Below, piece after piece: positions 40,940-49,967 of a stretch of 64,000 nucleotides of DNA. The translations under genes and the position numbers were made by a program. The notes under the pieces are model-generated. The model did no database searches and was not told the DNA's origin. It saw only the letters and a program-made list of their open reading frames with translations. Origin of the DNA: Streptosporangium brasiliense. GTDB lineage: Bacteria > Actinomycetota > Actinomycetes > Streptosporangiales > Streptosporangiaceae. Each line of letters begins with the position of its first letter. Within the stretch, counting starts at the first letter, position 1. Location of the stretch: NCBI RefSeq assembly GCF_030811595.1, contig NZ_JAUSRB010000002.1, positions 2,108,001 through 2,172,000 on the forward strand. The letters run 5' to 3'.

Positions 40940-42750
40940 ATGACGGTGAGCCGGGGCAGACGCTGGAGCCTGACGGGGGCGGGTGTGGTGGCGACGGTGG
41001 CCGGCGGGGTGGCCACCAACCAGGTGGAAGGCCCGTGGTGGGCTCAGGTCGGCTGGTTCGCCGCAGCGATGACCTGTGTCGGGGTGGGGTTATGGGTGAC
41101 ACGCAGGGTCTCCTCCCAAGAAGGGGGCACGGCTCTGGTCGAGGCGGCTGCGACGTCGGTGGAGACGCCTGCTGCTCCGGTCCGGGTGGAGATCACGGTG
41201 TCTCCCTCCGGTGCGCTGTCGCTGTCAGGCCCTGTCGCCGCTTCCGAGCAGGACCAGGAGCGGGATCCTGCTGCCTCCTCGGTGGTGGGGGATATTCCGC
41301 GTCGGCCGACGGCCTTTCAGCCGCGGGAAGGGTTGATGCGGGAGTTGGAGGAGGCGGGCGGTGGTGTGCGCATTGACCGGGGCGCGGGGGGTGGGCAAGA
41401 CTCAGATCGCGGCGGCCTATGCACGGCGGCGGGCCGAGGAGGGGTGGCCGCTGGTGGCGTGGGTCAATGCCGAGACCGATGACCAGTTGCTGGCCGGGTT
41501 GGACGCCGTGGCCGCGGCGGTGGGGATCGCGATGGTCGGGGAGGATGCCGGGCAGGGGGCGCGGCGGCTCAAGGACTGGCTGTCTCGCCAGAGCGGGCCG
41601 TGCCTGCTGGTGCTGGACAACCTGACCGGCACCGAACTGGCGGCCGGTTTGTTGCCGGCGCTGGGAAGCGTGCAGGTGGTGATCTCCAGCAACCGGAGGC
41701 AGGTCCAGGCGCTGGGGGCGGCGGTGCCGGTGGAGGTGTTCACCGTGGATGAGGCGGTGGCGTTCTTGCAGGAACGTTCCGGCCGGATAGATGAGCAAGG
41801 GGCGTTGCTACTGGCCGGTGAGGTGGAGCGGTTGCCGTTGGCGTTGGCGTAGGCGGCCTGGGTGATCCGCAGCCAGCATCTGGACTACGCACACCTATGT
41901 GCGGCGGCTGCGTTCGGTCTCACTGGAGCGGATGCTGCCGACCGTCCCGGGTGAGAGGTATCCGCATGGGGCCGCTCAGGCGGTGCTTCTGTCGCTGGCG
42001 CAGCTCGGCTCGGGAACGCGGGTGCGGGTGGAGCGGGGGCTGCTGGAGGTATTGGCGGTGCTGTCGCCGGCCGGAGTCCCGCGCTCGTGGCTGCATCGCA
42101 TCACCGCCCACCCCGTCTTGGATGGGGAGGTGAGTGGGGATAGGGCGGTGAGGGTGGATGCGGCGATCGGGGTGCTGGCGGATGCGTCGCTGATCGTGGT
42201 GAGCGTGGACGGCTCCTCGGTGAGCATGCACCGTTTCATTCAGACGGTGGTCCGTGACGCGGCGCGCAAAAAGGGACAGCTGGATGAGGCGCTGAGCACG
42301 GTAGCCGAATGGGTGCGAGCGTGTGGTCCATCGTTGGAGCGGGTGGTGTGGGATCGGGGCGACCGTGAGGCGTTCATCGAGCAGGCCGCCGCTTTGCACC
42401 AGCACGTCACCGCTCAGGAACTCGGATCCATCGTGGAGATTGCGGTCCGAGCGCTGTCCTTGCAAGACCTGGCGGGACGCTATCTGGCAGCGGCCGGAGA
42501 CCTGGCCCGCGCCATCCCTCTGCACGAGCAGAACCTCATCGACTACATCCGTGTCCTGGGCGCAGATCACCCTGACACCCTGTCCAGCCGCAACAACCTC
42601 GCCAGTGCCTACCGCTCGGCTGGGGACCTGGCCCGCGCTTTCCCTCTGCACGAGCAGAACCTCATCGACCGCATCCGTGTCCTCGGTGAGGAGCACCCGC
42701 TCACTGTGACCGTGCGGAACAATCTGACGGCTGCTCGGGATGAACGGTAA
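40940..42750 (+). pseudogene. Broken membrane-anchored NB-ARC/TPR protein
   Basis: Three consecutive frames make one gene. The first (from ATG 40940) has two helices (SLTGAGVVATVAGGVATN, WFAAAMTCVGVGLWV) and PTAFQPREGLM. Near 41360 a shift moves into the P-loop frame VCALTGARGVGKTQIAAAYA with VLDNLTG and VVISSNR. A TAG replaces the expected Gln in LPLALA-AAWVI at 41850-41852, and a one-base insertion near 41890 leads to the last frame (YVRRLRSVSLERMLP ... two TPR units with HEQNLIDYIRVLGADHPDTL). Intact relatives are STAND NTPases of signalling or defence type with longer TPR arrays. Confidence 0.8.
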
Positions 42751-42779
42751 GCCGGGCTGAGGAACGAGGTCCCGGATCG

Positions 42780-42995
42780 TCCACCCCCGACCAGGTCGCC
42801 TCACCGTTGGCGCGCAGGCCGTACGACCTGCGGCACGCGGCGGTCTCCCTCTGGCTCAACGCCGGAGTCCACGCGCCGGAAGTGGCGGAGCGGGCGGGGC
42901 ACGGGGTGGACGTGCTGCTCAAGGTCTACGCCAAGTGCATCGACGGGCAGCACGAGGCGGCGAACAAGCGGATCTTGGAAGCGCTCACGACCTGA
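42780..42995 (+). pseudogene. C-terminal fragment of a tyrosine integrase (copy A2)
   Basis: The frame RPYDLRHAAVSLWLNAGVHA then PEVAERAGHGVDVLLKVYAK carries the Arg box (DLRH), the second His (AGHG) and the catalytic Tyr (VYAKC) and ends ANKRILEALTT at TGA 42995. The stop is 256 bp from the 3' end of tRNA-Lys, the usual place of an integrase gene beside its attachment site. The N-terminal two thirds are missing and the NB-ARC pseudogene abuts it. Confidence 0.8.
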
Positions 42996-43097
42996 GATCC
43001 CTGACAGCTGGACAGCCAGGACCCTGGGCAACCCCCGGGGTCCTTCGTCGTGTCGGCTCCCGCACCCTCGGAATCGTTCCGCGGGCTTCCGGAACTC
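42888..43097. repeat. Repeat A2: integrase 3' end plus flank
   Basis: The second copy of the approximately 205-bp repeat described at 31647-31852, same orientation, about 11.2 kb away. Confidence 0.75.
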
Positions 43098-43215
43098 CCG
43101 TGCTGACCTGGGGAAACGCCGGTGGTCCCATTCCGTGTATATTCCGGGACCACTGGCGGACAGCTGCATTCGACTGCATCCAGCTGCATGTGCCAGTGAA
43201 GATCGACAGGAACGA

Positions 43216-43233
43216 AGGCCCAGGTCAGGGCCT
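43216..43233 (-). terminator. Short hairpin downstream of tRNA-Lys
   Basis: AGGCCC and GGGCCT arms with a 6-nt loop lie 18 bp after the tRNA 3' end on its strand. A weak T-rich stretch follows. Confidence 0.35.
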
Positions 43234-43253
43234 AAATTCCTGCTTGCGAGTGG

Positions 43254-43326
43254 TAGGGCGCCTGGGACTCGAACCCAGAACCTACGGATTAAAAGTCCGC
43301 AGCTCTAACCATTGAGCTAACGCCCC
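43254..43326 (-). tRNA. tRNA-Lys (anticodon TTT)
   Basis: The minus strand begins GGGGCGTTAGCTCAATGG, has the anticodon loop CTTTTAA within stem GCGGA/TCCGT, and the T arm CTGGG-TTCGAGT-CCCAG. CCA is encoded directly after the discriminator base (43253-43251). Its 3' end faces the integrase fragment A2, so it is the probable integration target. Confidence 0.95.
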
Positions 43327-43444
43327 GCTGGAGACAGCGTACCGAGGATAGTGTCCACTAACGCCCGTCGCCAGGCCCGCAGGCGATCACTGTTTACTCG
43401 ATAGCAGCCAGAACCGGGGAGTCGGCTCTCATACAGTGGCATCT

Positions 43445-44068
43445 ATGACGAGCTCGAAGCTTGATCCCGCCCGCGGTCCGCGCTTGTCGGCAGAGCAAGG
43501 TTACGTCGTGGTCGATGTGGAGACCACCGGTTTCTCTCCCGCCAAGGGTGACCGGATCTGCGAGATCGCGCTTGTCTCCCTCGCCCCCGACGGCGCGACG
43601 GTCGACGAGTGGCACTCGCTGATCGACCCCGGCCGCGGCACCGGAGCCGTGCACGTCCACGGCATCACCAACGCGATGGTCGACGGCGCGCCGGTGATCG
43701 AGGAGGTGCTGGACGAGGTGTGGCGGCGGGTCGCCGGGCGGGTCCTGGTGGCTCACAACCTCTCCTTCGACCTGCGTTTCCTCAGCGTCCTCCCCGGCAG
43801 CCACTGGATGACCGAGACCATGTGCACGCAGCGGCTCGCCCCTGACTTCATCCCGGCGGGGAAGTGGACCCTCGGCGCCTGCTGCGAGCGCGCGGGCATC
43901 ACGTTCTCGAACGCCCACGCCGCGCTGGCCGATGCCCACGCCACCGCCGAGCTGCTCCGCTTCTACCTGCGCCGGGGCCTCTCCTGGCAGAGCGAGCTGG
44001 ACAGGGCCGCCCAGGCCCCGCAGTGGCGCCCCAGCGGCCTGCCCCAGAAGCGGGCCCGGCAGCGGTAG
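43445..44068 (+). CDS. DnaQ-like 3'-5' exonuclease
   Basis: A 207-residue DEDDh exonuclease: motif I VVVDVETTGF with Asp and Glu, motif II HNLSFDLRFL, motif III AHAALADAHATAELL with the catalytic His and Asp. It resembles the epsilon-like proofreading domain but stands alone, as do many actinomycete paralogues of DNA polymerase III epsilon. ATG 43445 has no ribosome site; GTG 43436 is the in-frame alternative. The C-terminus is basic (QKRARQR). Confidence 0.88.
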   Translation: MTSSKLDPARGPRLSAEQGYVVVDVETTGFSPAKGDRICEIALVSLAPDGATVDEWHSLIDPGRGTGAVHVHGITNAMVDGAPVIEEVLDEVWRRVAGRVLVAHNLSFDLRFLSVLPGSHWMTETMCTQRLAPDFIPAGKWTLGACCERAGITFSNAHAALADAHATAELLRFYLRRGLSWQSELDRAAQAPQWRPSGLPQKRARQR

Positions 44069-44132
44069 CGGGACGCCGGACGAGGCCCCGCGGGGAGGGC
44101 GGGCCGCGGGGAGGGCGAGGTCCGGCCCGGGC

Positions 44133-45290
44133 TCAGTGGAAGGCGTCCAGCCCTGTGAGCGCCCTGCCCAGGGTGAGGATGTGGACCTCCTCGGTGCCTT
44201 CGTAGGTCAGGACGCTCTCCAGGTTGGTCATGTGCCGGATCACCGGATACTCCAGCGTGATGCCGTTGCCGCCGAGGATCGAGCGCGAGCGGCGGGCGAT
44301 GTCGATGGCGGCGCGGACGTTGGCGAGCTTGCCGAAGCTGACCTGCTGGGGGGTCAGGGCCCCGGCGTCCTTCAGACGGCCCAGATGGAGGGCGGTGAGC
44401 TGGGCCTGGCCCAGGCCCACATACATCCAGGCGAGCTTCTCCTGGGTCAACTGGAAGCCGCCGATGGGCCTGCCGAACTGGACGCGGGTCTTCGAGTAGT
44501 CGACGGCCGACTCCAGGCAGGCGCGGGCCGCGCCCACCACACCCCACAGGATGCCGAAACGGGCCTCCGACAGGCACGACAGCGGCCCCTTCAGGCCGCG
44601 GACCCCGGGGAGTACGGCTGACGCCGGGAGGCGGACGTCGTCGAAGTAGAGAGAGGAGGTCACCGAGGCCCGCAGGGACATCTTCTTGTGGATCTCCGGC
44701 GCGGAGAAGCCCGGCGTGTCGGTGGGGACCACGAAGCCGCGGATGCCGTCCTCGGTCTGGGCCCAGACCACGGCGACGTCGGCGATGGAGCCGTTGGTGA
44801 TCCACATCTTGGCGCCGTTGAGGATCCAGTCGCCGGAGGCGTCCTGCTTGGCGTGGGTGCGCATGTTCGCCGGGTCGGAGCCGTGGTCGGGCTCGGTCAG
44901 GCCGAAGCAGCCGATCGCCTCGCCCGCGGCCATCCGGGGCAGCCACTGCTCTTTCTGCTCCGCAGAGCCGTACTTCCAGATCGGGAACATGGCCAGCGAG
45001 CCCTGGACGGAGACGAACGACCGGAGTCCGGAGTCCCCGGCCTCCAGCTCCCGGCAGGCGACGCCGTAGGAGACGGCGTCCAGGCCCGCGCAGCCGTACC
45101 CGTCGAGGTGCATGCCGAGCACGCCGAGCGAGCCGAGCACCGGGCCGAGCTCGCGGGCGGGGAAGACGGCCTCCTCGAACCAGTCGCCCACGTGGGGGAG
45201 GACCCTGTCGGCCACGAACCCCTTCACTGTGTCGCGGATGAGCCGCTGCTCCTCGGAGAGCCCGTCGTCGATGCGCAGAAGGTCGTCCAT
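44133..45290 (-). CDS. gcdH: Glutaryl-CoA dehydrogenase-type acyl-CoA dehydrogenase
   Basis: A 385-residue flavoprotein: CFGLTEPDHGSDPANM and MWITNGSIADVAVVWA line the FAD site, and ITLEYPVIRHMTNLESVLTY with the catalytic Glu in TYEGTEEVH is the signature of glutaryl-CoA dehydrogenases, which oxidise and decarboxylate glutaryl-CoA to crotonyl-CoA in lysine and tryptophan breakdown. Length fits the family. ATG 45290 is preceded by GAGAGGAA. Monocistronic. Confidence 0.88.
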   Translation of the reverse strand: MDDLLRIDDGLSEEQRLIRDTVKGFVADRVLPHVGDWFEEAVFPARELGPVLGSLGVLGMHLDGYGCAGLDAVSYGVACRELEAGDSGLRSFVSVQGSLAMFPIWKYGSAEQKEQWLPRMAAGEAIGCFGLTEPDHGSDPANMRTHAKQDASGDWILNGAKMWITNGSIADVAVVWAQTEDGIRGFVVPTDTPGFSAPEIHKKMSLRASVTSSLYFDDVRLPASAVLPGVRGLKGPLSCLSEARFGILWGVVGAARACLESAVDYSKTRVQFGRPIGGFQLTQEKLAWMYVGLGQAQLTALHLGRLKDAGALTPQQVSFGKLANVRAAIDIARRSRSILGGNGITLEYPVIRHMTNLESVLTYEGTEEVHILTLGRALTGLDAFH

Positions 45291-45411
45291 GGGATGTTCC
45301 TCTCTCGTCGGCCCCTGTCAGGGTATTGCCGGCGCTCTGGGCAGGGATGTCAGGGTCGTGCCAGGGGGAATCCCGATGTGATGGGGGCTCCTTCTCGGGC
45401 AGTCTGAAGAC

Positions 45412-45873
45412 ATGAACGAAAACGACTTCTCGGGCGTCAAGCAGCTCCGCAGGACCAGGGACGGCCGCATCGTCGCGGGGGTGGCCTCCGGTCTCGGTCG
45501 GTACATCGGGATCGACCCCAACATCATCCGGGTGGCCCTCGCCATCGCCACCTTCTTCGGCGGCCTCGGCGTGGGGATCTACGCGATCGGCTGGCTGCTC
45601 CTGCCCGATGAGGGCAAGGACAGGTCGATCATCCAGGACCTGGTCGACAAGAACAAGGACAACCCGGTCTGGCAGGACGTGAAGTCCAAGACCGAGCAGA
45701 ACTGGGCCAAGGCCGAGCAGAAGTGGGCCAAGGCGACCCACCAGGACCAGGCCCCGCACTACCCGACCTACCAGGACCCGGCGCCGCACTACCCGACGCA
45801 TCAGGACCCGGCCCCGGCTGCCCCGCACAATCCGGTGCCTCAGCACGACAACGAGTCCAAGCCCCAGGCGTGA
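45412..45873 (+). CDS. PspC domain membrane protein
   Basis: A 153-residue protein with the PspC core LRRTRDGRIVAGVASGLGRY, IDPNIIRVALAIATFFGG and VGIYAIGWLLLPDEG, giving one or two membrane helices, and a repeated His/Pro/Gln-rich tail (PHYPTYQDPAPHYPTHQDPA). PspC proteins take part in envelope-stress responses or, in actinomycetes, are membrane anchors of sensor kinases. No strong ribosome site precedes ATG 45412. The stop is one base from that of the convergent MFS gene. Confidence 0.88.
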   Translation: MNENDFSGVKQLRRTRDGRIVAGVASGLGRYIGIDPNIIRVALAIATFFGGLGVGIYAIGWLLLPDEGKDRSIIQDLVDKNKDNPVWQDVKSKTEQNWAKAEQKWAKATHQDQAPHYPTYQDPAPHYPTHQDPAPAAPHNPVPQHDNESKPQA

Positions 45874-45874
45874 G

Positions 45875-47170
45875 TCAGACGGTCGCCTCGGCGCGGACCT
45901 TCTCGATGATCTCCTGGCAGGACCCGACCCAGAGCATGGCCAGCGCGGCCGCGACGGACAGCCCGGCCGCGCCGGTCAGTGCCACCACGTTCGCGGGGCC
46001 GAGCCCGTCGGCGGCGGCGCCGCCGACGAGGATGCCGACGCCCTGAGAGGCCAGCAGGCCCGACTGCACGAGCCCGAAGGCCAGGCCCCGCCGTTCCGGG
46101 GGAACACACTGAACGAACGCGGCATTGGCCGCGAGCTGGTAGGCGCCGCCGATGCCCGAGACGAACCACAGGGCCAGCACCACGGCGAGCGGCGGCTCCA
46201 TCGCGCACAGGATCAACGGCGCGCAGGTCAGCATCGCCATCCAGCCCATGGCGCGGATCCGTTTCGACGGGCTGACGTAGCGGCTGAAGAGGAAGGCGCC
46301 GACGACGGTCCCCGTCGGCATCGCGCCCATCAGCAGGCCGGCGATGAACGAGATCCGCTGCGGCTCGTCGGTCAGGGTGGCGGCGTAGGGGGTGGCGATC
46401 CCCTCGGGGAGCACGTAGAAGCCGCACAGCCAGGCGAAGAGCACCAGCGTCCGGAGCCGGGGATCGCCGAAGACGAGCTTGGACCCGGCGCGGGTCATGG
46501 TCCACATGGACGGCCGGTCGGTGCCGCCGTCGAGAGGGGCGGGGCGCCGGCGCACTCCCGAGACCAGGATGAGCGCGGAGGCGAGGAACGTGGACGCGTC
46601 CAGCGCCAGCGCGCGGTACGGTCCCATACCCATGACCAAGGCGCCGCCGAGGGCGAAGCCCAGCATCTGCGCACCCTGGTTGGTCATGTTCTGCAGTGCT
46701 GAGCCCGCGACATAGCGGTCGCCGGTGAGCAGCTCCGGCAGCAGCGCCGCCCTGGCGGCCGAGAACGGGGCGCTGAGCAGCACCACGCAGAAGACGAGGC
46801 CGCACAGCACCGGGAACGGGGTCCCGGGGATGGCCATGAAGGCGACCAGGACGGCCCGGAGCAGGTCGCAGACGATCATGACGCGCCGCCGGGAGTGGCG
46901 GTCGGCGAGACCCGCGAGCAGCGGGCCACCGATGATCGGCGGCAGATAGGTCAGTGCGTAGACCGACGCGGTGGCCAGTGGCGATTGCGTCCGCTCGAAC
47001 ACCAGCACGGACAGCGCCACCCGCGACAGCTGGTCGCCGAGGAGGGAGAGCGCCTGGCCGAGCCAGAGCGCGCGAAACTCCCTGACGGCGATGACCTCGC
47101 CATAGGTCGCCTGGCGTTCGGCCGGGCGGCGGTGCCGCCCGGGTAGCCGGCCGGGCCTGGTGGCCGCCAT
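45875..47170 (-). CDS. MFS transporter, MFS_3/enterobactin-exporter-like
   Basis: A 431-residue protein with about twelve helices, beginning VREFRALWLGQALSLLGDQL and containing GGPLLAGLADRHSRRRVMIV, the conserved DRxxRR loop. It resembles the EntS-like drug or siderophore exporters. ATG 47170 has GCGGAG upstream. Substrate unknown. Confidence 0.86.
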   Translation of the reverse strand: MAATRPGRLPGRHRRPAERQATYGEVIAVREFRALWLGQALSLLGDQLSRVALSVLVFERTQSPLATASVYALTYLPPIIGGPLLAGLADRHSRRRVMIVCDLLRAVLVAFMAIPGTPFPVLCGLVFCVVLLSAPFSAARAALLPELLTGDRYVAGSALQNMTNQGAQMLGFALGGALVMGMGPYRALALDASTFLASALILVSGVRRRPAPLDGGTDRPSMWTMTRAGSKLVFGDPRLRTLVLFAWLCGFYVLPEGIATPYAATLTDEPQRISFIAGLLMGAMPTGTVVGAFLFSRYVSPSKRIRAMGWMAMLTCAPLILCAMEPPLAVVLALWFVSGIGGAYQLAANAAFVQCVPPERRGLAFGLVQSGLLASQGVGILVGGAAADGLGPANVVALTGAAGLSVAAALAMLWVGSCQEIIEKVRAEATV

Positions 47171-47337
47171 AGGACTCCGCTGGGCTTACGCGCATTGACT
47201 GTCGGTGTTCGGTGCGTAACCTACGGTGCCCGTTGAAGTGTCGGCGCGCAACTGAAAGCGGCCAACCTCATGCAAGCTGTAATCGTAAATTGGGAAATCT
47301 CGGGCATGCGAGAAGTCGATATGTAATGCGGCTTTGG

Positions 47338-47688
47338 CTACCAGCCGAGGGAGTGCAGCCTGTCATCGTCGATGCCGAAGTGGTGGGCTATCTCGTGGAC
47401 CACGGTGATCCGTACCTCTTGCACCACGTCGTCCTCGGTCTCGCAGATCGAGCAGATCGGGTTGCGGTAGATCTCGATCCGGTCGGGTAACACTCCTGCG
47501 TACCATTCACCACGCTCGGTGAGTGGTATGCCGGTGTAAAGGCCCAGAAGATCCGGCTCCGGCGGATCGTCCACGACCACCACAACCACGTTGTCCATGA
47601 CTTTCGTCAGCTCGGGGGGGATCGTGTCCAGCGCGTTGGCCACGAGCTCTTCGAACTTCTCTCTCGAGACCTCGATCACACCTGCCAT
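47338..47688 (-). CDS. Small zincin-like metallopeptidase family protein
   Basis: A 116-residue protein with the zinc-binding motif HEIAHHFGIDDDRLHSLGW at the C-terminus, which gives HExxH plus a downstream acidic residue, and an N-terminal alpha/beta unit (FEELVANALDTIPPELTKVM). This is the conserved actinobacterial metallopeptidase family of about 120 residues; natural substrates are unknown. The start at 47688 is divergent from the phosphoesterase gene, 33 bp apart. Confidence 0.85.
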   Translation of the reverse strand: MAGVIEVSREKFEELVANALDTIPPELTKVMDNVVVVVVDDPPEPDLLGLYTGIPLTERGEWYAGVLPDRIEIYRNPICSICETEDDVVQEVRITVVHEIAHHFGIDDDRLHSLGW

Positions 47689-47721
47689 TGTGCCCCGTGT
47701 TTTCGGGTAAAGGGGAGCCGC

Positions 47722-49221
47722 ATGAACGTCACGGACCGGACCCAAGCTCTCCGCCGCGCCGCGGCGGGGCGGATCGCCCGTGCGATCGCGGTCGTGCTCG
47801 TCGCCCTGGGCGGCGCGTGGCTGGGCATCGCGCTCGGCGGCCCGGTGCACGCCGCCGTCGGCCCCGTCGAGATCGGGATGTCGGCGGAGCCCTCCTGGGC
47901 GGGGGAGACCGTCGTGGACGCCCACCCGCTGGGCACGCTCCTGTTCGACACCCACAACGCCCCGGTCGGCCTGCGCATCACCCTGGAGAACATCAACCCC
48001 GCCCGGGCCGGCGCGCTGCTGGACGACCCCCGGATCTCCGGGCAGTTCCCCGCCCTGCTGGAGAAGGAGTTGCGCGAAGGGGTCAAGACGCTGATCCTGC
48101 GTGCCGCCCTCTGCGGCCTGGCGGGAGCCCTCGTCGCCGCGCTGATCGTCTTCCGCCGTCCAGGGCCGGCCCTGGCGAGCCTGCTGAGCGCCACCGTCAT
48201 GATCGCCGGTACGGGCGCGGCCGTCGCCGTGACGTTCCGGCCGAATTCGGTGGTGGAGCCGAAGTACACCGGCCTGCTCGCCGGAGCGCCGTCCCTGGTC
48301 GGCGACGCCGAGTCGATCGTGACGAAGTTCGAGTCCTACCGGGTCCAGCTGGCCAAGCTGGTCAACAACGTCTCCCAGCTCTACGACGCGGTCTCCACCC
48401 TGCCGGTCTACGACTCCGACCCCGAGTCGATCCGGGTGCTCCACGTCTCCGACATCCATCTCAACCTCATCGCGTGGAATCTCATCCACTCGATCACCGC
48501 CCAGTTCAAGATCGATTTGATCGTGGACACCGGCGACCTGACCGACCACGGCACCGGCCCCGAGGACAAGTTCGTCAAGGAGGTCAGCAGCTTCGGCGTG
48601 CCGTACGTCTTCGTCAGGGGCAACCACGACTCCAAGGCGACCCAGCGGGCCGTGGGCAAGCAGAAGGGCGCGGTCGTCCTCGACGACTCCGCCGAGACCG
48701 TGGCGGGGCTGCGCATCTACGGCCTGGGCGACCCCCGCTTCACCCCCGACAAGTCCGTGGTCGTCGACTCCGACCCCGAGTCCCTGACCGCCCTGGGGCG
48801 TGCCCACGCCACCCGGCTCGGCCAGGCGTTCGAACCGGTCGACCTCGTGGCGGTGCACGACCCCACGATCGCCAGGGCGTTCTCCGGCGCGGCCCCGATG
48901 GTCCTCGCCGGCCACTCCCACGAGCGGTCCACCGAACTGCTCCCCTCCGGGACCCGTCTCCTCGTCCAGGGTTCCACCGGCGGTGCCGGCCTGCGCGCCC
49001 TGGAACACGACGAACCCACCCCTGTCGCGGCCTCGGTTCTCTACTTCGATCGCAAGACGCACAGGCTCAGGGCCTGGGACGACATCACTCTGGGGGGACT
49101 CGGCGAGCAGTCGGTTCAGATCGAGCGTCACGTTGAGACCGACCCTGGCCGTACAATTTCCCCTGGGCCTACAGGCGCCCCGTCTCCGACGGGATCGCCC
49201 AGCGGCACCACGACGCCTTAA
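47722..49221 (+). CDS. Membrane-anchored metallophosphoesterase
   Basis: A 499-residue protein. Two N-terminal helices (IARAIAVVLVALGGAWLGIA and ILRAALCGLAGALVAALIVF with SLLSATVMIAGTGAAVAVTF) anchor a calcineurin-like domain with DIHLN, DTGDLTDHG, RGNHDS, VAVHDP and GHSHE, the full set of metal ligands. It faces outward after the helices or inward, which I cannot decide. The C-terminus is Pro/Ser/Thr-rich. ATG 47722 follows AAAGGGGAG. Confidence 0.87.
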   Translation: MNVTDRTQALRRAAAGRIARAIAVVLVALGGAWLGIALGGPVHAAVGPVEIGMSAEPSWAGETVVDAHPLGTLLFDTHNAPVGLRITLENINPARAGALLDDPRISGQFPALLEKELREGVKTLILRAALCGLAGALVAALIVFRRPGPALASLLSATVMIAGTGAAVAVTFRPNSVVEPKYTGLLAGAPSLVGDAESIVTKFESYRVQLAKLVNNVSQLYDAVSTLPVYDSDPESIRVLHVSDIHLNLIAWNLIHSITAQFKIDLIVDTGDLTDHGTGPEDKFVKEVSSFGVPYVFVRGNHDSKATQRAVGKQKGAVVLDDSAETVAGLRIYGLGDPRFTPDKSVVVDSDPESLTALGRAHATRLGQAFEPVDLVAVHDPTIARAFSGAAPMVLAGHSHERSTELLPSGTRLLVQGSTGGAGLRALEHDEPTPVAASVLYFDRKTHRLRAWDDITLGGLGEQSVQIERHVETDPGRTISPGPTGAPSPTGSPSGTTTP

Positions 49222-49314
49222 GCCGGAACGCCGCTTTGGCATCGGGGGCAAAACTCCCCTATGCTTCAGAGGTCTCCAGCGGAAGACGGCAACGGAACGG
49301 AATGAGAATTCCGA

Positions 49315-49387
49315 GCCCCCATCGTCTAGTGGCCTAGGACACCGCCCTTTCAAGGCGGCGACACGGGTTCGAATCCCGTTGGGGGCA
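49315..49387 (+). tRNA. tRNA-Glu (anticodon TTC)
   Basis: Acceptor GCCCCCA pairs with TGGGGGC; the anticodon loop CTTTCAA lies in stem CCGCC/GGCGG and the T arm is CGGG-TTCGAAT-CCCG. CCA is not encoded. Confidence 0.95.
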
Positions 49388-49493
49388 CGGCCGAGCAGAC
49401 GCTCGCCAGGGAAACGGCAGGTCGAAGACCTCCGAAGAACTGGTAAGCTAAGCAAGGCAAGACGGACGGAAGCGAAAACTTCCGACCAAGCAA

Positions 49494-49568
49494 GGTCCTG
49501 TAGAGCAGTTTGGAGTGCTCGCCACCCTGTCAAGGTGGAGGTCGCGGGTTCAAGTCCCGTCAGGACCG
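49494..49568 (+). tRNA. tRNA-Asp (anticodon GTC)
   Basis: Acceptor GGTCCTG pairs with CAGGACC; anticodon loop CTGTCAA in stem CCACC/GGTGG; T arm GCGGG-TTCAAGT-CCCGT. CCA is not encoded. Confidence 0.95.
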
Positions 49569-49596
49569 CTCTGGTAGGTGTTCGATCCACCACCGA

Positions 49597-49670
49597 GGTC
49601 AGGTAGCTCAGTCGGTACGAGCGTCCGCCTGAAAAGCGGAAGGTCGGCGGTTCGACCCCGCCCCTGACCA
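49597..49670 (+). tRNA. tRNA-Phe (anticodon GAA)
   Basis: Acceptor GGTCAGG pairs with CCTGACC; anticodon loop CTGAAAA in stem TCCGC/GCGGA; T arm GGCGG-TTCGACC-CCGCC. It ends the Glu-Asp-Phe tRNA operon. Confidence 0.95.
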
Positions 49671-49691
49671 CAGCAACTGAGCAGGGAAGAC

Positions 49692-49721
49692 GCCCCGGAC
49701 GATCATCGTTCGGGGCTTTTT
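49692..49721 (+). terminator. Intrinsic terminator of the tRNA cluster
   Basis: GCCCCGGACGAT pairs with ATCGTTCGGGGC, followed by TTTTT: a classical rho-independent terminator 21 bp after tRNA-Phe. Confidence 0.85.
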
Positions 49722-49809
49722 GATCTCCAATGACAGCAACGTTGACGACAACGTTGATGCAGGATGCCCTCGTCCGTCCAGCGGGGCGCTCCAGCCGTGG
49801 TCCCGCCCC

Positions 49810-49857
49810 CATGGCCCGCTCCCCTTCGGGGACCTCCATGGCCCGCTCCCCTTCGGG
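49810..49857. repeat. 27-bp direct repeat upstream of the membrane protein gene
   Basis: CATGGCCCGCTCCCCTTCGG occurs at 49810 and again at 49837. Each copy contains an ATG with no ribosome site, so translation from there is unlikely. Confidence 0.7.
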
Positions 49858-49967
49858 CGGGCGGCAGCGGACGGAAAGGTCAAGCAGGGAGCAGTGTGCG
49901 GGGAACCCCCGCTGGATCTCCACGAGAGCATCACTCGGTCGTACTACGATCAAGCCTCATTGTGCGC

